This document shows positions 22,915 to 34,595 of a DNA stretch of 64,000 bases, one piece after another. The translations under genes and the position numbers were made by a program. Origin of the DNA: Dichetophora obliterata (lineage: Eukaryota; Arthropoda; Insecta; Diptera; Sciomyzidae). Each line of letters starts with the position of its first letter. Position 1 is the stretch's first letter. Where the stretch lies: NCBI GenBank assembly GCA_963920525.1, contig OY986437.1, forward strand, positions 114,320,715-114,384,714. Reading direction: 5' to 3'. Under the pieces are notes generated by a model that had not been told where the DNA came from, did not search any database, and saw only the letters and a list, made by a program, of their open reading frames with translations.

Positions 22915-23110
22915 TTAATTTTATATGATTCAAATACAAATTCTAAATGTTTGATAGTTTAAATCATACTTGACAATTAATTAATTGTTCTAACCTGACC
23001 TAAAGCTCAATAACGATTTTAAACTATCAAACAACTAGAATTTGTATTTAAAATCAAATATGACTTGAACTATCAAACATTTAGAATTTGTATTTAAATC
23101 ATATAAAATC
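22915..23110. repeat. palindromic MITE-like repeat
   Basis: ATTTTATATGATTCAAATAC at the left is inverted at the right end (GTATTTAAATCATATAAAAT), and the arms continue through AAATTCTAAATGTTTGATAG for about 50 bp. A third, internal copy of the arm lies at 23016-23056. A piece of the ACGACC family repeat follows at 23265-23390. Confidence 0.65.
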
Positions 23111-23521
23111 AATATAAAAAATAACAAGGTCATATAGAAAAACTTGAAGTAAAAAGTTTTTACAACTTCATCTACATTTAACATATTTGAAAACTATTTA
23201 AAAAAACTACTTTTTATTTATTTTCATTCCAAATTGCCAGTTGCCAACCTAAATAACCAAATTGTAATATACTTAATACGACAAAAAACTTCCGAAATTT
23301 GTTATTTTTCTTAATTTGTGGGCGCTGAATGGGGATATAGTAAACATGTTTTCCCTAAATCATCTCGTACTCTAAAAGAGACTTCGAAACAATCATTTAG
23401 GTTAATATTATGTAAAATAAAATCATATTTGTATTTTGTGTTTATTTGAGCAATTTTTGTAATATGAGGGGAATTAAATAAGATCTAAATCTGTTTGCAT
23501 CGATTAATCCAACCTGTTAAC

Positions 23522-24749
23522 ATGAATTTAATTTGGTTTTTTTTGCGCAAGAATAGTCTTAAGTTAATTTTTTTGTGTCTATATTACATGAATGTGTGTT
23601 GTTGTTTGTATAGAAATTTGCTACGAGTCCACAGACGCAAGTTAAGAGATAATACCGATCCTTTCCAAATACCAGAGGAACGTTTTATTGAACTCTTTCG
23701 TCTGAGTAAAGAAATTGCCAATGAATTACTTAAAGAAATCAGTCCACATATGAAAAGTGGCATCCGGAAAACATTTATACCAAAAACTATCAGATTGACT
23801 GCTGCATTGAACTTTTATGCCACAGGGTCCTACCAAAGAGAAATTGGACAAGATTTTGTTTGTCCCATATCAAAGACAATGATTTGTCGAATAATTAAGG
23901 AGATTTCAGTAATAATTCAAGACAAGTTGATGAACAAGTATGTGAAATTTCCAACCGCTTTAGAGGAACAAGATCGAATTCGAAAACGGTAAGATAAATA
24001 ATATAATATTGAAGAAATAATATTGATGTTTTATTCTCTTTTGAAGGTTCTTTAGTTGCACTGGTTTTCCTGGAGCTATTGGCGCAATTGACTGCACACA
24101 CGTCAAATTAAAAAAGCCAGCAGTGAATATTGAGCATTGCTATCGTAATCGCAAGGGACTCTTTTCCAAGAATGTTCAATTAGTCAGCGACTACGATCTA
24201 AACATTTTGGGATGTTATGCCCGTTTTGGAGGATGTGCAGAAGATGCATCTATTTGGGAACAAAGTAAAATTAAAGAATATTTAGAGAGCCGTCATCACA
24301 GAGAGAGTAATACTAAAACTTGGTTAATTGGTGATATCGAATATCCCCTACAGCCATGGTTGATGACTCCATACAGTAGTCCTGAAAACGACAGTCAAAA
24401 AAGATTTAATTACTGTCATGCAAAGGCTCGGTATTGTGTTGTGCGATTGCAGGGTGTTTTGAAAACCGTTTTTGCCTGCCTATCCCACAATCATGGTCTT
24501 CTTGTCGATCCATCATTTTCTAGTGTCATCATTAATGCTTGTTGCACACTACACAATTTCAGAAAAATTCATAATTTACCTATTCCCGATGTTGCAGTCG
24601 AAGAGGATAGCGAAACGAAAGATTCGACCGAGACTTCAAATTTAGAAAAGACTTCTTTATTTTATATTGGTAGTGAAATTCGTGATAATATTGTAAAAGG
24701 GCATTTTGAACATAAATTTGAAACAACAAGTCTTGAATTTAAAACTTAA
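23522..24749 (+). CDS. HARBI1-like (PIF/Harbinger transposase-derived) protein, two exons
   Basis: Exon 1 runs to 23988, the intron (58 bp, GTAAGA..GAAG) is 23989-24046 and exon 2 ends at the TAA at 24747; AATAAA follows at 24769. The joined protein reads without stops. Motifs: PFQIPEERFIELFRLSK (N-terminal domain), then AIDCTHVKLKKP (first Asp), GDIEYPLQPWLMTP (second Asp) and FNYCHAKARYCVVRLQGVLK, where Harbinger transposases have VER. The residue 36 after the second Asp is Val (GTG at 24441-24443), so the third acidic residue of the DDE triad looks lost by one base change. The first in-frame ATG (23522) gives a hydrophobic start that is unusual for the family; the ATG at 23588 or a spliced upstream exon is possible. 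Either a dead transposase with an intact frame or a domesticated gene. Confidence 0.8.
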
Positions 24750-25304
24750 ACCTGTATTGTAACACCATAATAAATATTAATAAATAAAACTATCAGCTAA
24801 AGATTCATTCTAAATTCTGTTGTAGTCAAGTATGTAAACAAGGATAAATATAGTTGAGACATACTTAAGTGCTCTGACGTGATAACTAATGTACTTTTAT
24901 CCTTGTCGTAGTCATTGTGTCAGTCCTTATCATTATCCGTTAATAAATCCTTCAAGTCTACCTATCCAAATTAATGTTTTAGTTTTTGTTCTAATTCTTG
25001 TCCGAATCCTTATCCATGTTTAAATACTTGTCATAATTCTTGTCCTAAATCTTTTCCTAAATCTTTTCCTACTCCTTTTCAAATCTATAATTTTTATTTT
25101 CGAGGCCTTATTACCAACTTTTACTGTGCACTCACATATACTTAGTGCCATGCAATATTTCCACGCATCGATGGTGTATTCTATCCTCTATGCAACGCAC
25201 AATTTGTGATAGTGTGGGGTCCGATTGTATTGCATTGCATACAAGTTTTAAAGTAGTAGCGATGAATAATAACACTGGTCTACAAATAACGAAAAGTTGT
25301 TTGA
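24750..25304. other. no gene; degenerate (A)TCCTTGTC repeats
   Basis: Between about 24890 and 25080 words such as TATCCTTGTC, AATTCTTGTCC and AATCTTTTCCT recur at irregular spacing, a low-grade minisatellite. No coding region was recognised. Confidence 0.5.
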
Positions 25305-25462
25305 ACAATGAATGACGCTATTGATTTCTGTGATGAGAAACACACAATAGTCGCCCATCATTCCTTCGTCTCAAAATCCTTGGTACCGATTCTCAATTGA
25401 CATCATCTGTTAGTGAAATCTTTCCCCATGTTCGTCACTCTCGTCGCCTAGATTCTTCGGAA
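25305..25462 (-). pseudogene. fragment of an uncharacterised repetitive protein family (HGERFH motif)
   Basis: The minus strand reads PKNLGDESDEHGERFH, a stop, then QMMSIENRYQGF, a stop, and DEGMMGDYC in one frame. This matches a C-terminal block (NLG..SDEHGERFHQD...ENRYQG...M.ADYCW) of a repetitive arthropod protein family that I recognise but cannot name. Two stops within 60 codons mark it as dead. No other part of the gene was found nearby. Confidence 0.55.
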
Positions 25463-25959
25463 AAATTCAAATGGGAGTACAAAATGGGAGTGCAGAAAAT
25501 GAATTTTCAAAGACATTTTACTCCCATTTTTTTATAGTTCTTGAGCAAATCCTTACTGGCAAGTTTTTACTGAAAAATTACGCAAACAGACTGTAGTGGG
25601 AAAATACACAACTGATTCATTGAAATGAATTACACTCAACTTTGATAAATAATCATCACTTACCTTTTGATATTGCCAAAGCGTCAAGTAGAATAAGTAT
25701 GACAATACACTTGAGTAACCTTTTCATATTCGCTATAAGCTATAAGTTTCAAATAGCTTTTAAAGTATAACAAAATAACATTAATCATTAAACAGTGTGT
25801 TTTCTCTCATACCCAAATTAGCTTAGTTTTAAGATTTCATGAAAACCTAGTTGGTAAGAAATATTTGTTTAAGAAAGTCAGTAATCAAGAACATCGAACC
25901 TAAACAGTCGTCTTTTCTTAGAAGACCTATTATCACTGCTGACGCTTTTAAATGACGCT

Positions 25960-26060
25960 AGGTTAGGTTAGGTTAAGGTGGCGACAGGTCTTTAGACCAG
26001 TCCACTTAGATCATAGATTTGATCCGTTGTGATACCACAGTATATGCAGATTATGAGCTA
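25960..26060. repeat. GGTTA-type dispersed fly repeat
   Basis: GGTTAGGTTAGGTTAAGGTG is followed by ACAGGTCTTTAGACCAGTCC and GATCCGTTGTGATACCACAG. The same order of words is familiar from dispersed repeats in higher flies. It is not a telomere array, having only three short units. Confidence 0.55.
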
Positions 26061-26594
26061 CAAAAATAGCTCAACGCTGCTTAACATATTTATTTATGCA
26101 TATTTATTGCGGCTTAATTGAAATGTCAGGTTTCACTTTTAACATTTCTATGCGAACTTTTATGCTTTCTGATTTGGCAGCACTGAATCTGAGGCGAATA
26201 AGTAGACTCGCAAACAGTAATACCACAAAAAGAAAAATTCGCCAGTTGATTCGACTAGAATGAAGCATTCGATTCGCAGTCGTTGATAGGCGCCTTAGTA
26301 AACATCAGTAAAACGTAAGAACTTTGAGAAAATGTTATTTTTCTAAATAATATTATATTGAATGAAATCCAAACAACACAAAATTAATTAAAAAAAGTTT
26401 TAACATATGATAAACACTTTTTTTATTTATTATAAAAGTTGTAATATATATTTGAAATTTACAGAAAAGAATTCAATTCCGTCGCGGTTTGCTTTTCGTA
26501 TTTTTTTGGCATGTCTTTCATCGACTTCTAAATTCCAGGTGTAGGTGTATTGTACTTGATAGACGATATATAATAAATAAATAAATAAACTATC
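26061..26594. other. no gene recognised
   Basis: AT-rich DNA ending in a run of ATAAATA units directly before the 5' end of the second RTE copy. No coding region was recognised. Confidence 0.45.
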
Positions 26595-28040
26595 GTCATT
26601 TTCTACGAGCGCCTTGAAAATGCTTACGAGCGCCGACCCCGTCACGACGTAAAAATCGTGCTTGGTGACTTTAACGCTAAGGTGGGCAAGGAAAATATAT
26701 TTGGTCCAACAGTGGGAAAGTCCAGCCTCCACGACAACACCTACGATAACGGAATGAGGCTGATTGACTTCGCCGCAGCACGAAACATGGTCGTAAGTAG
26801 CAATAGATTCAAGCATCTCACTATTCATAAATCCACCTGGATATCACGCTTTGCCGATGGTTTTAAAACTGGACCTCTTCCGGCAAGGATGAAAACGGGA
26901 ATCTAGTGACAGATGTTCAGAGTGCACCGACATTATGGAGGGAACATTTCTCTAAGCTTCTAAATGGCGACGCTGACAAAAATCCCGCTAATAGAGATGA
27001 TATCCCGGAAACCCCTATTGCGGATGACAGCGTCGAGGTTCCGCTGCCTGACTATGATGAAGTTCTGACAGCTATAGCTTGGCTTAAAATAACAAAGCCG
27101 CGGGAGCTGATGGCTTACCGGCTGAGCTGTTTAAGAACGGGGGCGAAGTTCTGTTTAAATGCATTCATGAGCTTCTATGCATAATATGGTCAGAAGAATG
27201 TATTCCGAACGACTGGAACTCAGTGAACAATGCCCAATTCACAAGAAAGGCGATCCCACTATCTGTGCCAATTACCGTGGGATAAGTCTTCTTAATACCG
27301 CATATAAAGTCCTGTCTAGCGTTTTATGTGAAAGATTGAAACCCATTGTAAACGAACCGATTGGAACTAATCAGTGTGGCTTCAGACCTGGAAAGTCCAC
27401 CATCGACCAGATTTTTACGCTACGACAAATCTTGGAGAAGACTCAAGTAAAACAAGTCGACACCCACCATCTTTTTGTCGACTACAAAGCCGCCTTCGAC
27501 AGCCCAATAAGAAAGCACCTATACTCCACCATGTCTGATTTTGGTATTCCTGCAAAACTAATACGACTTTGCAGGATGACACTGAGCAACACCTGCAGCG
27601 CAGTTAAAATCGGGAAGGACCTCTCCCCACCATTTGTTACCAAACGAGGTTTCAGACAAGGTGATTACTTATCGTGCGACTTTTTCAACCTAATGATGGA
27701 AAAGATCATCCAAGCTGCTGATCTGAGACGTAGTGGCACAATATTCTACAAGAGTGGTATGCTGATGACATCGATATCATCGGCCATAATACGCGCGAAG
27801 TCAGTGCAACATTTTCCAGATAAGAAAGAGAGTCAAGTCGAATGGGTCTGGCAGTGAATGCAGATAAGACGAAATACTTGGTGTCAACAAACAAACAGTC
27901 CTAGCGTCTTGGAACCCACGTTACAGTTGACAATACCTCCTTCGAGGTTGTGAAGAACTTCGTATATCTGGGATCCAGCATAACCTCAGCCAACGACTTG
28001 AGCATTGAGATCAAACGAAGAATAACTCTTGCCAACAGGT
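26595..28040 (+). mobile_element. RTE-like non-LTR retrotransposon, copy 2 (endonuclease fragment plus RT, broken)
   Basis: Starts inside the endonuclease (VLGDFNAKVGKENIFG, GMRLIDFAAARNM). An internal deletion near 26850-26888 then joins it to the linker LWREHFSKLLNGDAD and the RT blocks NYRGISLLN, CGFRPGKSTIDQ, VDYKAAFDS and GFRQGDYLSCDFFNL. Lesions: loss of one A near 27091; a 13-bp deletion near 27770 between two TATGCTG repeats that removes the Tyr of the YADD motif and shifts the frame; and a TAG near 27903. Sequence agreement with copy 1 is high throughout. The copy stops at 28040, abutting an opposite-strand Jockey-like fragment. Confidence 0.85.
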
Positions 28041-30390
28041 GTTTAAAAGCCTTATCGGCCGGAAGTTTGAGATAATGGATAGATCACATGTTTTCTTAGG
28101 CACCGGGTGTATTTTAATTTTTCTCCACTCCTCAGGTATCACTCCACTTTCCCATTTCCCTTTCAATGGTTGAAAGAGTTTTTCCGTTTCTGGTAGGTTG
28201 GGCATCATTCTATATGATATGCCATCTGGTCCCTTTGCTGAGTCTAAGTTTCTAGTATTTAGAAATGCCAGGAAGTCTTCTTGTTTAAATTTTGGAATCT
28301 CCGAGCTATTATGCGGTCTTGTGAATGTGTTGGCCGCATTATCTATTAGGGAATAGTTCGAGATGAACATAAGATAATCCAACTTTTGTTGACTATCTCA
28401 TAAGTCGTTGCATTTTTTAGGACATTTATATTTTTTAAAATTTCTTATTTTTCCCCACATTTCCCTAATTGATTCCGGCCTTGAAATTTTTCTAGTACTT
28501 TCTTAAAATTTGATTTCTTTTGTTCAGCAATATGTTTATCTAGCTCTTCCTTAGCTGTGAAAAGCGCTATTGCATTTTCAAATGATTTGCACTGAGAAAA
28601 CAAAAATCAAAAACGCACATTTTAAAAACGTTTAGTAAAATTAATATTTTTAAAAATATTTTATGCCATACAAAAATGAAAACGCACATTTTTAAATATA
28701 AAAGTAAAACGAAACGTTTTTAAAACAACCACAAATATTTTACAATGATATGTTAGGATAAAACTAATATTTTTAAAAACATTTTACGCCATACAAAAAT
28801 GAAAACGCACATTTTTGAATAGAAAAGTAAAACGAAACGTTTTTAAAACAACTACGAATGTTTTACTATAATATAGTAGGTTAAAATTAATATTTTTAGA
28901 AACATTTTACGCCATACAAAAATTAAAACGCACATTTTTAAATAGAAAAGTAAAACGAAACGTTTTTAAAACAACTACGAATGTTTTACTGTAATATAGT
29001 AGGTTAAAATTAATATTTTTAGAAACATTTTACGCCATACAAAAATGAAAACGCGCATTTTTAAATAGAAAAGTGAAACGAAACGTTTTTAAAACAACTA
29101 CGAACGTTTTACCATGACATAGTAAAATTCACATACTTTGTTTCACTTGTTAATAACGAATTTTTTGTTATATATGTTTGTTTCCTTGACTTATGTATTT
29201 GATATTTGTTCAGAAAATTAAATATTTTTCATTCTCGATTTCATCACTCTGCAGTTTGCCTAAAAACTGTAAAACTGTAATGTTGAAAACTAATTAATAG
29301 TTTTTTTAATTAATATAGGAAATGCGGATTTCTGTAAATTTATGAATTAGTGGGAAATAATGAACATTTTCGTTCTTACAATATAAATAATTTTTGCACT
29401 ATAGCATTTTAAAATGTTTATTGTTACAAATCGAACGAACATTTTAGAATCTAATTTTAAAATTTTCGTTTTTAAAATGGAAATAAACATTTTACATTTG
29501 AGAATATTTATTATTAAAAATCAAACAAACATTTTAGAATCCCAATTTAAAGTTTTCGTTTTTAAAATATAAATAAACGTTTTACTACAGCATTTTAAAA
29601 TATCCATTGTTAAAAATCAAACGAACATTTTAGAATCTCATTTGAAAATGTAAGTTTTTAAAATGAAAATAAACGTTTTACTCTTTCATTTTAAAATGTT
29701 CGTTTTTAAAATTAAAATAAACTTTAGAAGTGCAAAATCTGGGTTAAACGCTTTTAAAAGCAGCTCGTTTCTGCCACTTTTGAAAATGTTGTTTTCTCTG
29801 TATGTAGCTGTTGTATTTTTGTCTTGCTGCATTTCTTTGCCGAAATAGTTTTTCAGACTCTTTGGTCCACCATGGTTATGGTATGTATTTGTTATTTTGA
29901 GAAATCGAAACAGTGCTTTTCTCTATTGCATCCCTAAACTGATTTGTGGCCATATCAAGAATCAAGACTAGTACTTATTTTTAGTGATTTCATGTTTTCC
30001 AATAGCATATTATTTGATATAAATTTGATATTTTTTGGTGCCCCGAAGTTATCCTTTAATTCAATTGTTACTGTGTGGTGATTGCTATTTGTGATTTTAT
30101 CATTTGGAACTTTCCAGTTAAGATTATTGAAACTATTATTTATGAATGTTAGATCCAGTATCGATTTTACACTAAGTTTGGAAAAGGTTATGGATCCATT
30201 GTTTACGCAATTAAACCCACAGTTATCCGACGAACTACAACCCCATAAGGTGGATTTACAGTTGAAATCACAGCCGATTAACGTTATACTGCTTGAATTT
30301 GAGAATAAGGTGAAAATGTTTCTAATCTCTCGATTAAAGGTGGTGGTATCTATATTAGGTGGAAAATAAGTGGTGTATTGGAAAATAAGG
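28038..30390 (-). mobile_element. Jockey/I-clade-like retrotransposon fragment (endonuclease to start of RT), split by an insertion
   Basis: Read on the minus strand: endonuclease (ITLIGCDFNCKSTLWGC, ILDLTFINN, NSNHHTVTIEL) at 30370-29960, linker (WWTKESEKLFRQRNAARQK) near 29850, a satellite-bearing insertion at 28592-29722, then continued linker (SFENAIALFTAKEELDKHIA) near 28570, RPESIREMWGKIRNFK after a frameshift, and the RT start (SAKGPDGISY, IPEEWRKIKIHPVPKK, SNFRPI.LLNT) up to 28040. The rest of the RT is missing at the junction with RTE copy 2. Several stops and frameshifts. The clade was judged by motifs only. Confidence 0.75.
28592..29722. repeat. insertion with two satellite blocks (4 x 123 bp and about 3 x 90-96 bp)
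   Basis: Splits the Jockey-like linker. The left part holds four tandem units starting at 28643, 28766, 28889 and 29012, an exact 123-bp period (each with TTTTACGCCATACAAAAAT and AACGAAACGTTTTTAAAAC). The right part, 29405-29710, holds a different unit of 90-96 bp (ACATTTTAGAATC at 29439, 29529 and 29625). Many words of the right block are reverse complements of words in the left block (AACGTTTT, AAAAACG), so the element can fold back. No coding sequence. Exact borders are uncertain; TGCA may be the duplicated target. Confidence 0.7.
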
Positions 30391-30394
30391 TGTA

Positions 30395-31735
30395 GTTCAA
30401 GACAATCAAAATGATTACCGATTATATCTCTCGCAAGCATTATCAAAAAATATTTTCTTCTCGATTCTAAATACACTAAATCAATAAGAGCACATCGAAC
30501 TCTATATGATGGCAAATTATCAGTCAAATTCCATTTACGAATAGCGAACCTAGTGAATCTTCTTTGGGTGGCTTCTATGCGCGCTATCCTGACTAAATAC
30601 GATGGACTCCAAATACAACAAGCATATTCTTACGTAGAGCGAACCAAGGAAATGTATAAAGTTTTTAAAGTATACGGATCAGAGAATTCCATACTTTTTC
30701 TTATGAGGAAACCTAATAATTTATTTGCTTTAGAGATGATGAACTCATAGTGCATATTAAAATTAGCTTACTATCGAAAATAATACCTAAATCTTTTATG
30801 CTATTTACACTTTCAAGACTCTTTCCATTAATATTATAAGTATGATCAATCGGGTAATGCGTTCTAGTGTCAGGTACACTTTTACATTTAGCGATATTTA
30901 AATGAAGGCTATTATCCCCGCACCACTTAGAAACAGAATCAATGTCCATTTGTAAGTAATGACAGTCATTTGCAGAACTAATAGACTTCATTATTTTCAT
31001 ATCGTCCGAATATAGCAATCCTTGATGGAAGGTCATTTATAAAAAGAATAAAAAGAAGAGGTGCAAATGGCTACCTTGAGAAAGCCCAGAGTGATTAATA
31101 ACCACTCTCGATACTGTCGTACCTAATTTGATAAACTGTTTCCGATTCGTCAAATACTTTCTTAACCAACGCAACAAGCCTCCATGAAATCCAGTCAGTT
31201 CAAGTTTTGTTAAAAAAACTTCATAGCTAAACTCTGTCAAATGCTTTAGAAAAGTCTGTATAAATAGCATTACCGCGTTTGATGCCCTTCATACAGAAGT
31301 TTGAAAATAGAGAAAGAATGGAAACTGTTGATCTACCTTTAACGAAGCCATGTTGTGCTTCAGAGATTTTATTTCTGATTTGTTCATAATTTTTGCTCTT
31401 CACAATTGCCTGAAATACTTTTGGTATCAATTTCAGTTTTGAAATGGGTCTTTAATTGATCACCTCTTGTTTTGAACCCGATTTATGAATTGGAGTTATA
31501 TGCGAGATTTTCCATGTATCAAGAAAGTCACCAGAGGAAAAAGAAAGATTAAATAGCTTGGCTAAAGCAACCGATAGACAATAGAAACATTTTTTAGAAA
31601 CAATGAAGAAAAGTTATCTGATGACTTTCTTCGATGTATCTAATGATAACAGCTCCGACATAATGTCACTTTCGGTCAAAGTTATACCACATAGGTCTAT
31701 TGAATTGCTATCAACATCAAAGATTTTTGTATGAC
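30395..31735 (-). mobile_element. Jockey/I-clade-like reverse transcriptase fragment
   Basis: On the minus strand: FLDTWKISHITPIHKSGSK near 31520, AQHGFVKGRSTVSILS and YTDFSKAFDRV near 31260, LSQGSHL near 31070, the catalytic YSDDMKI near 31010, NIAKCKSV, SIKDLGIIFDSKL near 30770, then RIEATQRRFTRFAIRKW near 30560 and YRVRCALIDL, LESRRKYF up to about 30400. There are at least three frame changes and several stops. At about 30395 it runs directly into the endonuclease part of the other Jockey-like fragment, so the RT end of one copy is fused to the interior of another in the same orientation. Confidence 0.75.
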
Positions 31736-31799
31736 ATGCTTGATGGAATACCGTAAAAACCGAGCTTTTTATTTAGAAATATCCAAAAAACTTTAGAAT

Positions 31800-31990
31800 T
31801 AGATAGTTGAAATTAAATATAAATTTGTCATCTTTTTTCGAAATATGTAAGTATTAAAGTGATAAAAATAAATTTTTGAACAGGATTTGAGCAAAATCAA
31901 TGCTATTGAGCTCGAAAACTCAACTGGAGCATCTTGCCAATTTAATGGAAGAAAACGGAGATTGAAAGCATCCCTCAACTGCCTTCTTTC
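31800..31990. repeat. dispersed repeat shared with 9200-9390
   Basis: GAAATTAAATATAAATTT, AAATATGTAAGTA, GGATTTGA, GAGCTCGAAAACTCA and TGGAGC occur in the same order as at 9205-9350. Direct orientation; no coding sequence. Confidence 0.6.
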
Positions 31991-34595
31991 AAAAGCATCT
32001 AAGCAAGTCTCATCGCTTTCTCCTCTAATTTAGAACGCAATGGAACGTCGGAAATATGTTTAAATGTTTATTTTTGAACTTCTAATATCTTGAAGTGATA
32101 TCAGTTTGAAAATTTCAGCTGTTTTTTCTTGAATTCACAGTAAAGTGTAAACCAAAATCACTCTCAATCACAATAATATCTGTGGTCACAAGGAAAAACG
32201 ACTAAACTCAAAGTATCGTCAAAAACGATATTTTAATTACACGAATTCCGACTCATTTTTTTGAAGTATATGAACCGTTACAAGCAAAATATGTTGTAAC
32301 GGATTTTTCTTAGTATGTTATGGGAACGTAGTGTAACGGCACACATGAGCTTTTACTTCCATATGAATTTAGATTTGAATTAAAATTTAAACATGGAGTC
32401 AAAACTACATCATTTGCACAACCGGATAAATTCAGTGCGACACAAGCGGATATGAATTTTCCTCCATGGTCGCATGTGAGTATGAATTTGAATTCGAATG
32501 TCAGCATCTAAGTTGGAGGTTATAACGTCCAACCAAATTTTGTGTTCCAAATTTGAAGTTTTTTTTACTATAAATGTCACCGGGCAATGGAATTGTCACG
32601 CATCGTTACTCAGAGGTGGCAACTCTGGTCGTAGTCGATGATTCCGGCAAAATGAAAATGGCTCAACGGTACTTGAATCGGTAACAACCAATGAGAATAG
32701 AGATCTGAGCGTCGGTTGAACTGGAAATGACTGACCTGGCACCCAAAGCGCTATCTACACTACATATTTTTGGGATTCAAGTGTGTGATCCCTAAATAGC
32801 AGTCGAAAAGTTGCACGGAATTGCTTTTGCACGTGTGCATACGCCTTAAACCACGATCAGGTATCAACATTAATGACCAGTCAAAAATAAGTAGTAAAAA
32901 AATTGCATCTCTGGAGACAACGTTGCGCAAGCTGAAGAAAAGAAAAAAAAACTAACGTTGAGAGTGGTTAGAATTTTAGTGGCCGCGTGCGAAAATCTTT
33001 TTTAAAAAAAAGCAACTTCAAGAGCTAACAAAGACGCTTGTTGCCAAAGATTAGGCTGCGACTAAGGCCAAAGCAGTAGACTACATGACACACAGCTGCA
33101 ACCATAACAGGAGTGCAGCGCTCCCTAAACTTGCACCAGGTGCTGTGACACCAACGGTACGCTGGACAAAAAAACAAAAATTGCACCAGTCTGCAAGCAG
33201 CGTGCAACATAAATGTGCATCGTGTTTTAGTCACACCATCCAGTTGCAACCCCCGGATTTGGTGGACATAGTAGCAGTGCTTAGGTGAGTGCCTGACGGG
33301 CATAACCTTATTTCGATGCTAAAAACCAGATACACCACCTCAAACGGCACCAGCTACAATAACCACATCTTCGGTTTCCACACTAGAGTGCTTGGCGCTC
33401 AAATAGAGCCACTACGACAATAACCTGTCGATAAGGTAACTCATGACCGAACAGTAGCCATAACACAACACTGTGCACTAATAAAGCATCCACAACTGGC
33501 GCCCCACAACTCATGACGTCCAACAGCTCAAAGCAGCGTAACAGCCTTAACACTGCAGCCTTAAACAGCCAGGACACCAGGTTTCTTTTTACTATTTTTT
33601 CTGTGCCAGTAGTGGGCATTGTCAATAAAATAAAAATTCCCACAATTTGTCCCAAAAGTGCACCTGTCACTTTCGTGAGCGCATACTAGGAATCTAAAAA
33701 TTAATTCAGAAATTACTTATGTATTTTATCACTATGCCTCAGGGCTCATCTAACCTTTAAGGTCCGATTTGAAATTAAAAATAATTAATTGTTCTAATTA
33801 ACCCTTAAACATATATAATTTATTATTCACTCAGCTTAACCATAGTTCAATTGGATAAGGTAGATGCATTTCGGAGAGACAGACGGCTTAAACCGTCAGA
33901 ACGAATCTGACAGCGTATAGAAAATCTGAAACTGAGAAGAAAGCAACAATTGGCCGCATTCAGCGGAGCCAACTGTTGTGAACTGTTACGGTAGCGATAA
34001 CGTAGAAAGATTCAACAGTATTTAATTTGATTCATATAATTATTTAATTATGTAAACAATTTAGTTGCAAAGGTTTCTTTGCAGCGTTATTTCTCAGTGG
34101 CTTTTAACACAACAGTCTGTTACCAAATCTTGACTCCGCTGAATGCAGCATTTGGTTGTCTTTGTTCTCACTCGCAAAACAGCGGCTTTGACAATTTTGG
34201 ATATGAGAAAGAAAATGCAGTTCGAAATGCATATACTTTTCCCAGTTATATCATGAGCTTTAATATCGATATATCGATAAATTTATATTTGACTAAATTA
34301 ATTTGAAAAAAGAAAAAAAAAACGGCTAGAAATAGACTAATAAAAATAATCAACCTTACCCGAAACTCAAAATTATATAAACGAAAAATAAAAGCCATAA
34401 CAAGAACAAAAAAAAAATAATAAATAAAACTGAAACGCGGTAAAATAATAATTACTAATAATAGCTATTTATTAGTTCATATATAACTAGTTTGTATATA
34501 AGTACATACAACGTCGGTTGATAAAAAAGTCGTAACTCAAATTTAACAACCAAATGATTACTGAATAATAACACCGAACGCAAACACGTTTAAGT
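31991..34595. other. no certain gene; GC-richer stretch at 32940-33690
   Basis: 32175-32240 is inverted relative to 35620-35680 (ATATCTGTGGTCACAAGG against CTTTGTGACCACAGATAT). The 32940-33690 part has higher GC than its surroundings and short open frames on both strands, none with a motif I recognise. A TGGCGCCCC word at 33498 follows AATAAAG by about 20 bases, as at some LTR/primer-site borders, but no second LTR was found. Otherwise featureless. Confidence 0.4.

Noticed and set aside
25959..25980. GGTTAGGTTAGGTTA as a possible telomere array
   Set aside because: Only three units, embedded in a known kind of dispersed fly repeat; flies do not use this simple repeat as telomere.
33480..33510. 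AATAAAG followed by TGGCGCCCC, like an LTR end and a Lys-tRNA primer site
   Set aside because: No second LTR, gag or pol was found on either side; one short motif is not enough.
32310..33670. Several 60-95-codon frames on both strands
   Set aside because: They overlap each other, lack motifs, and are explained by local higher GC content.
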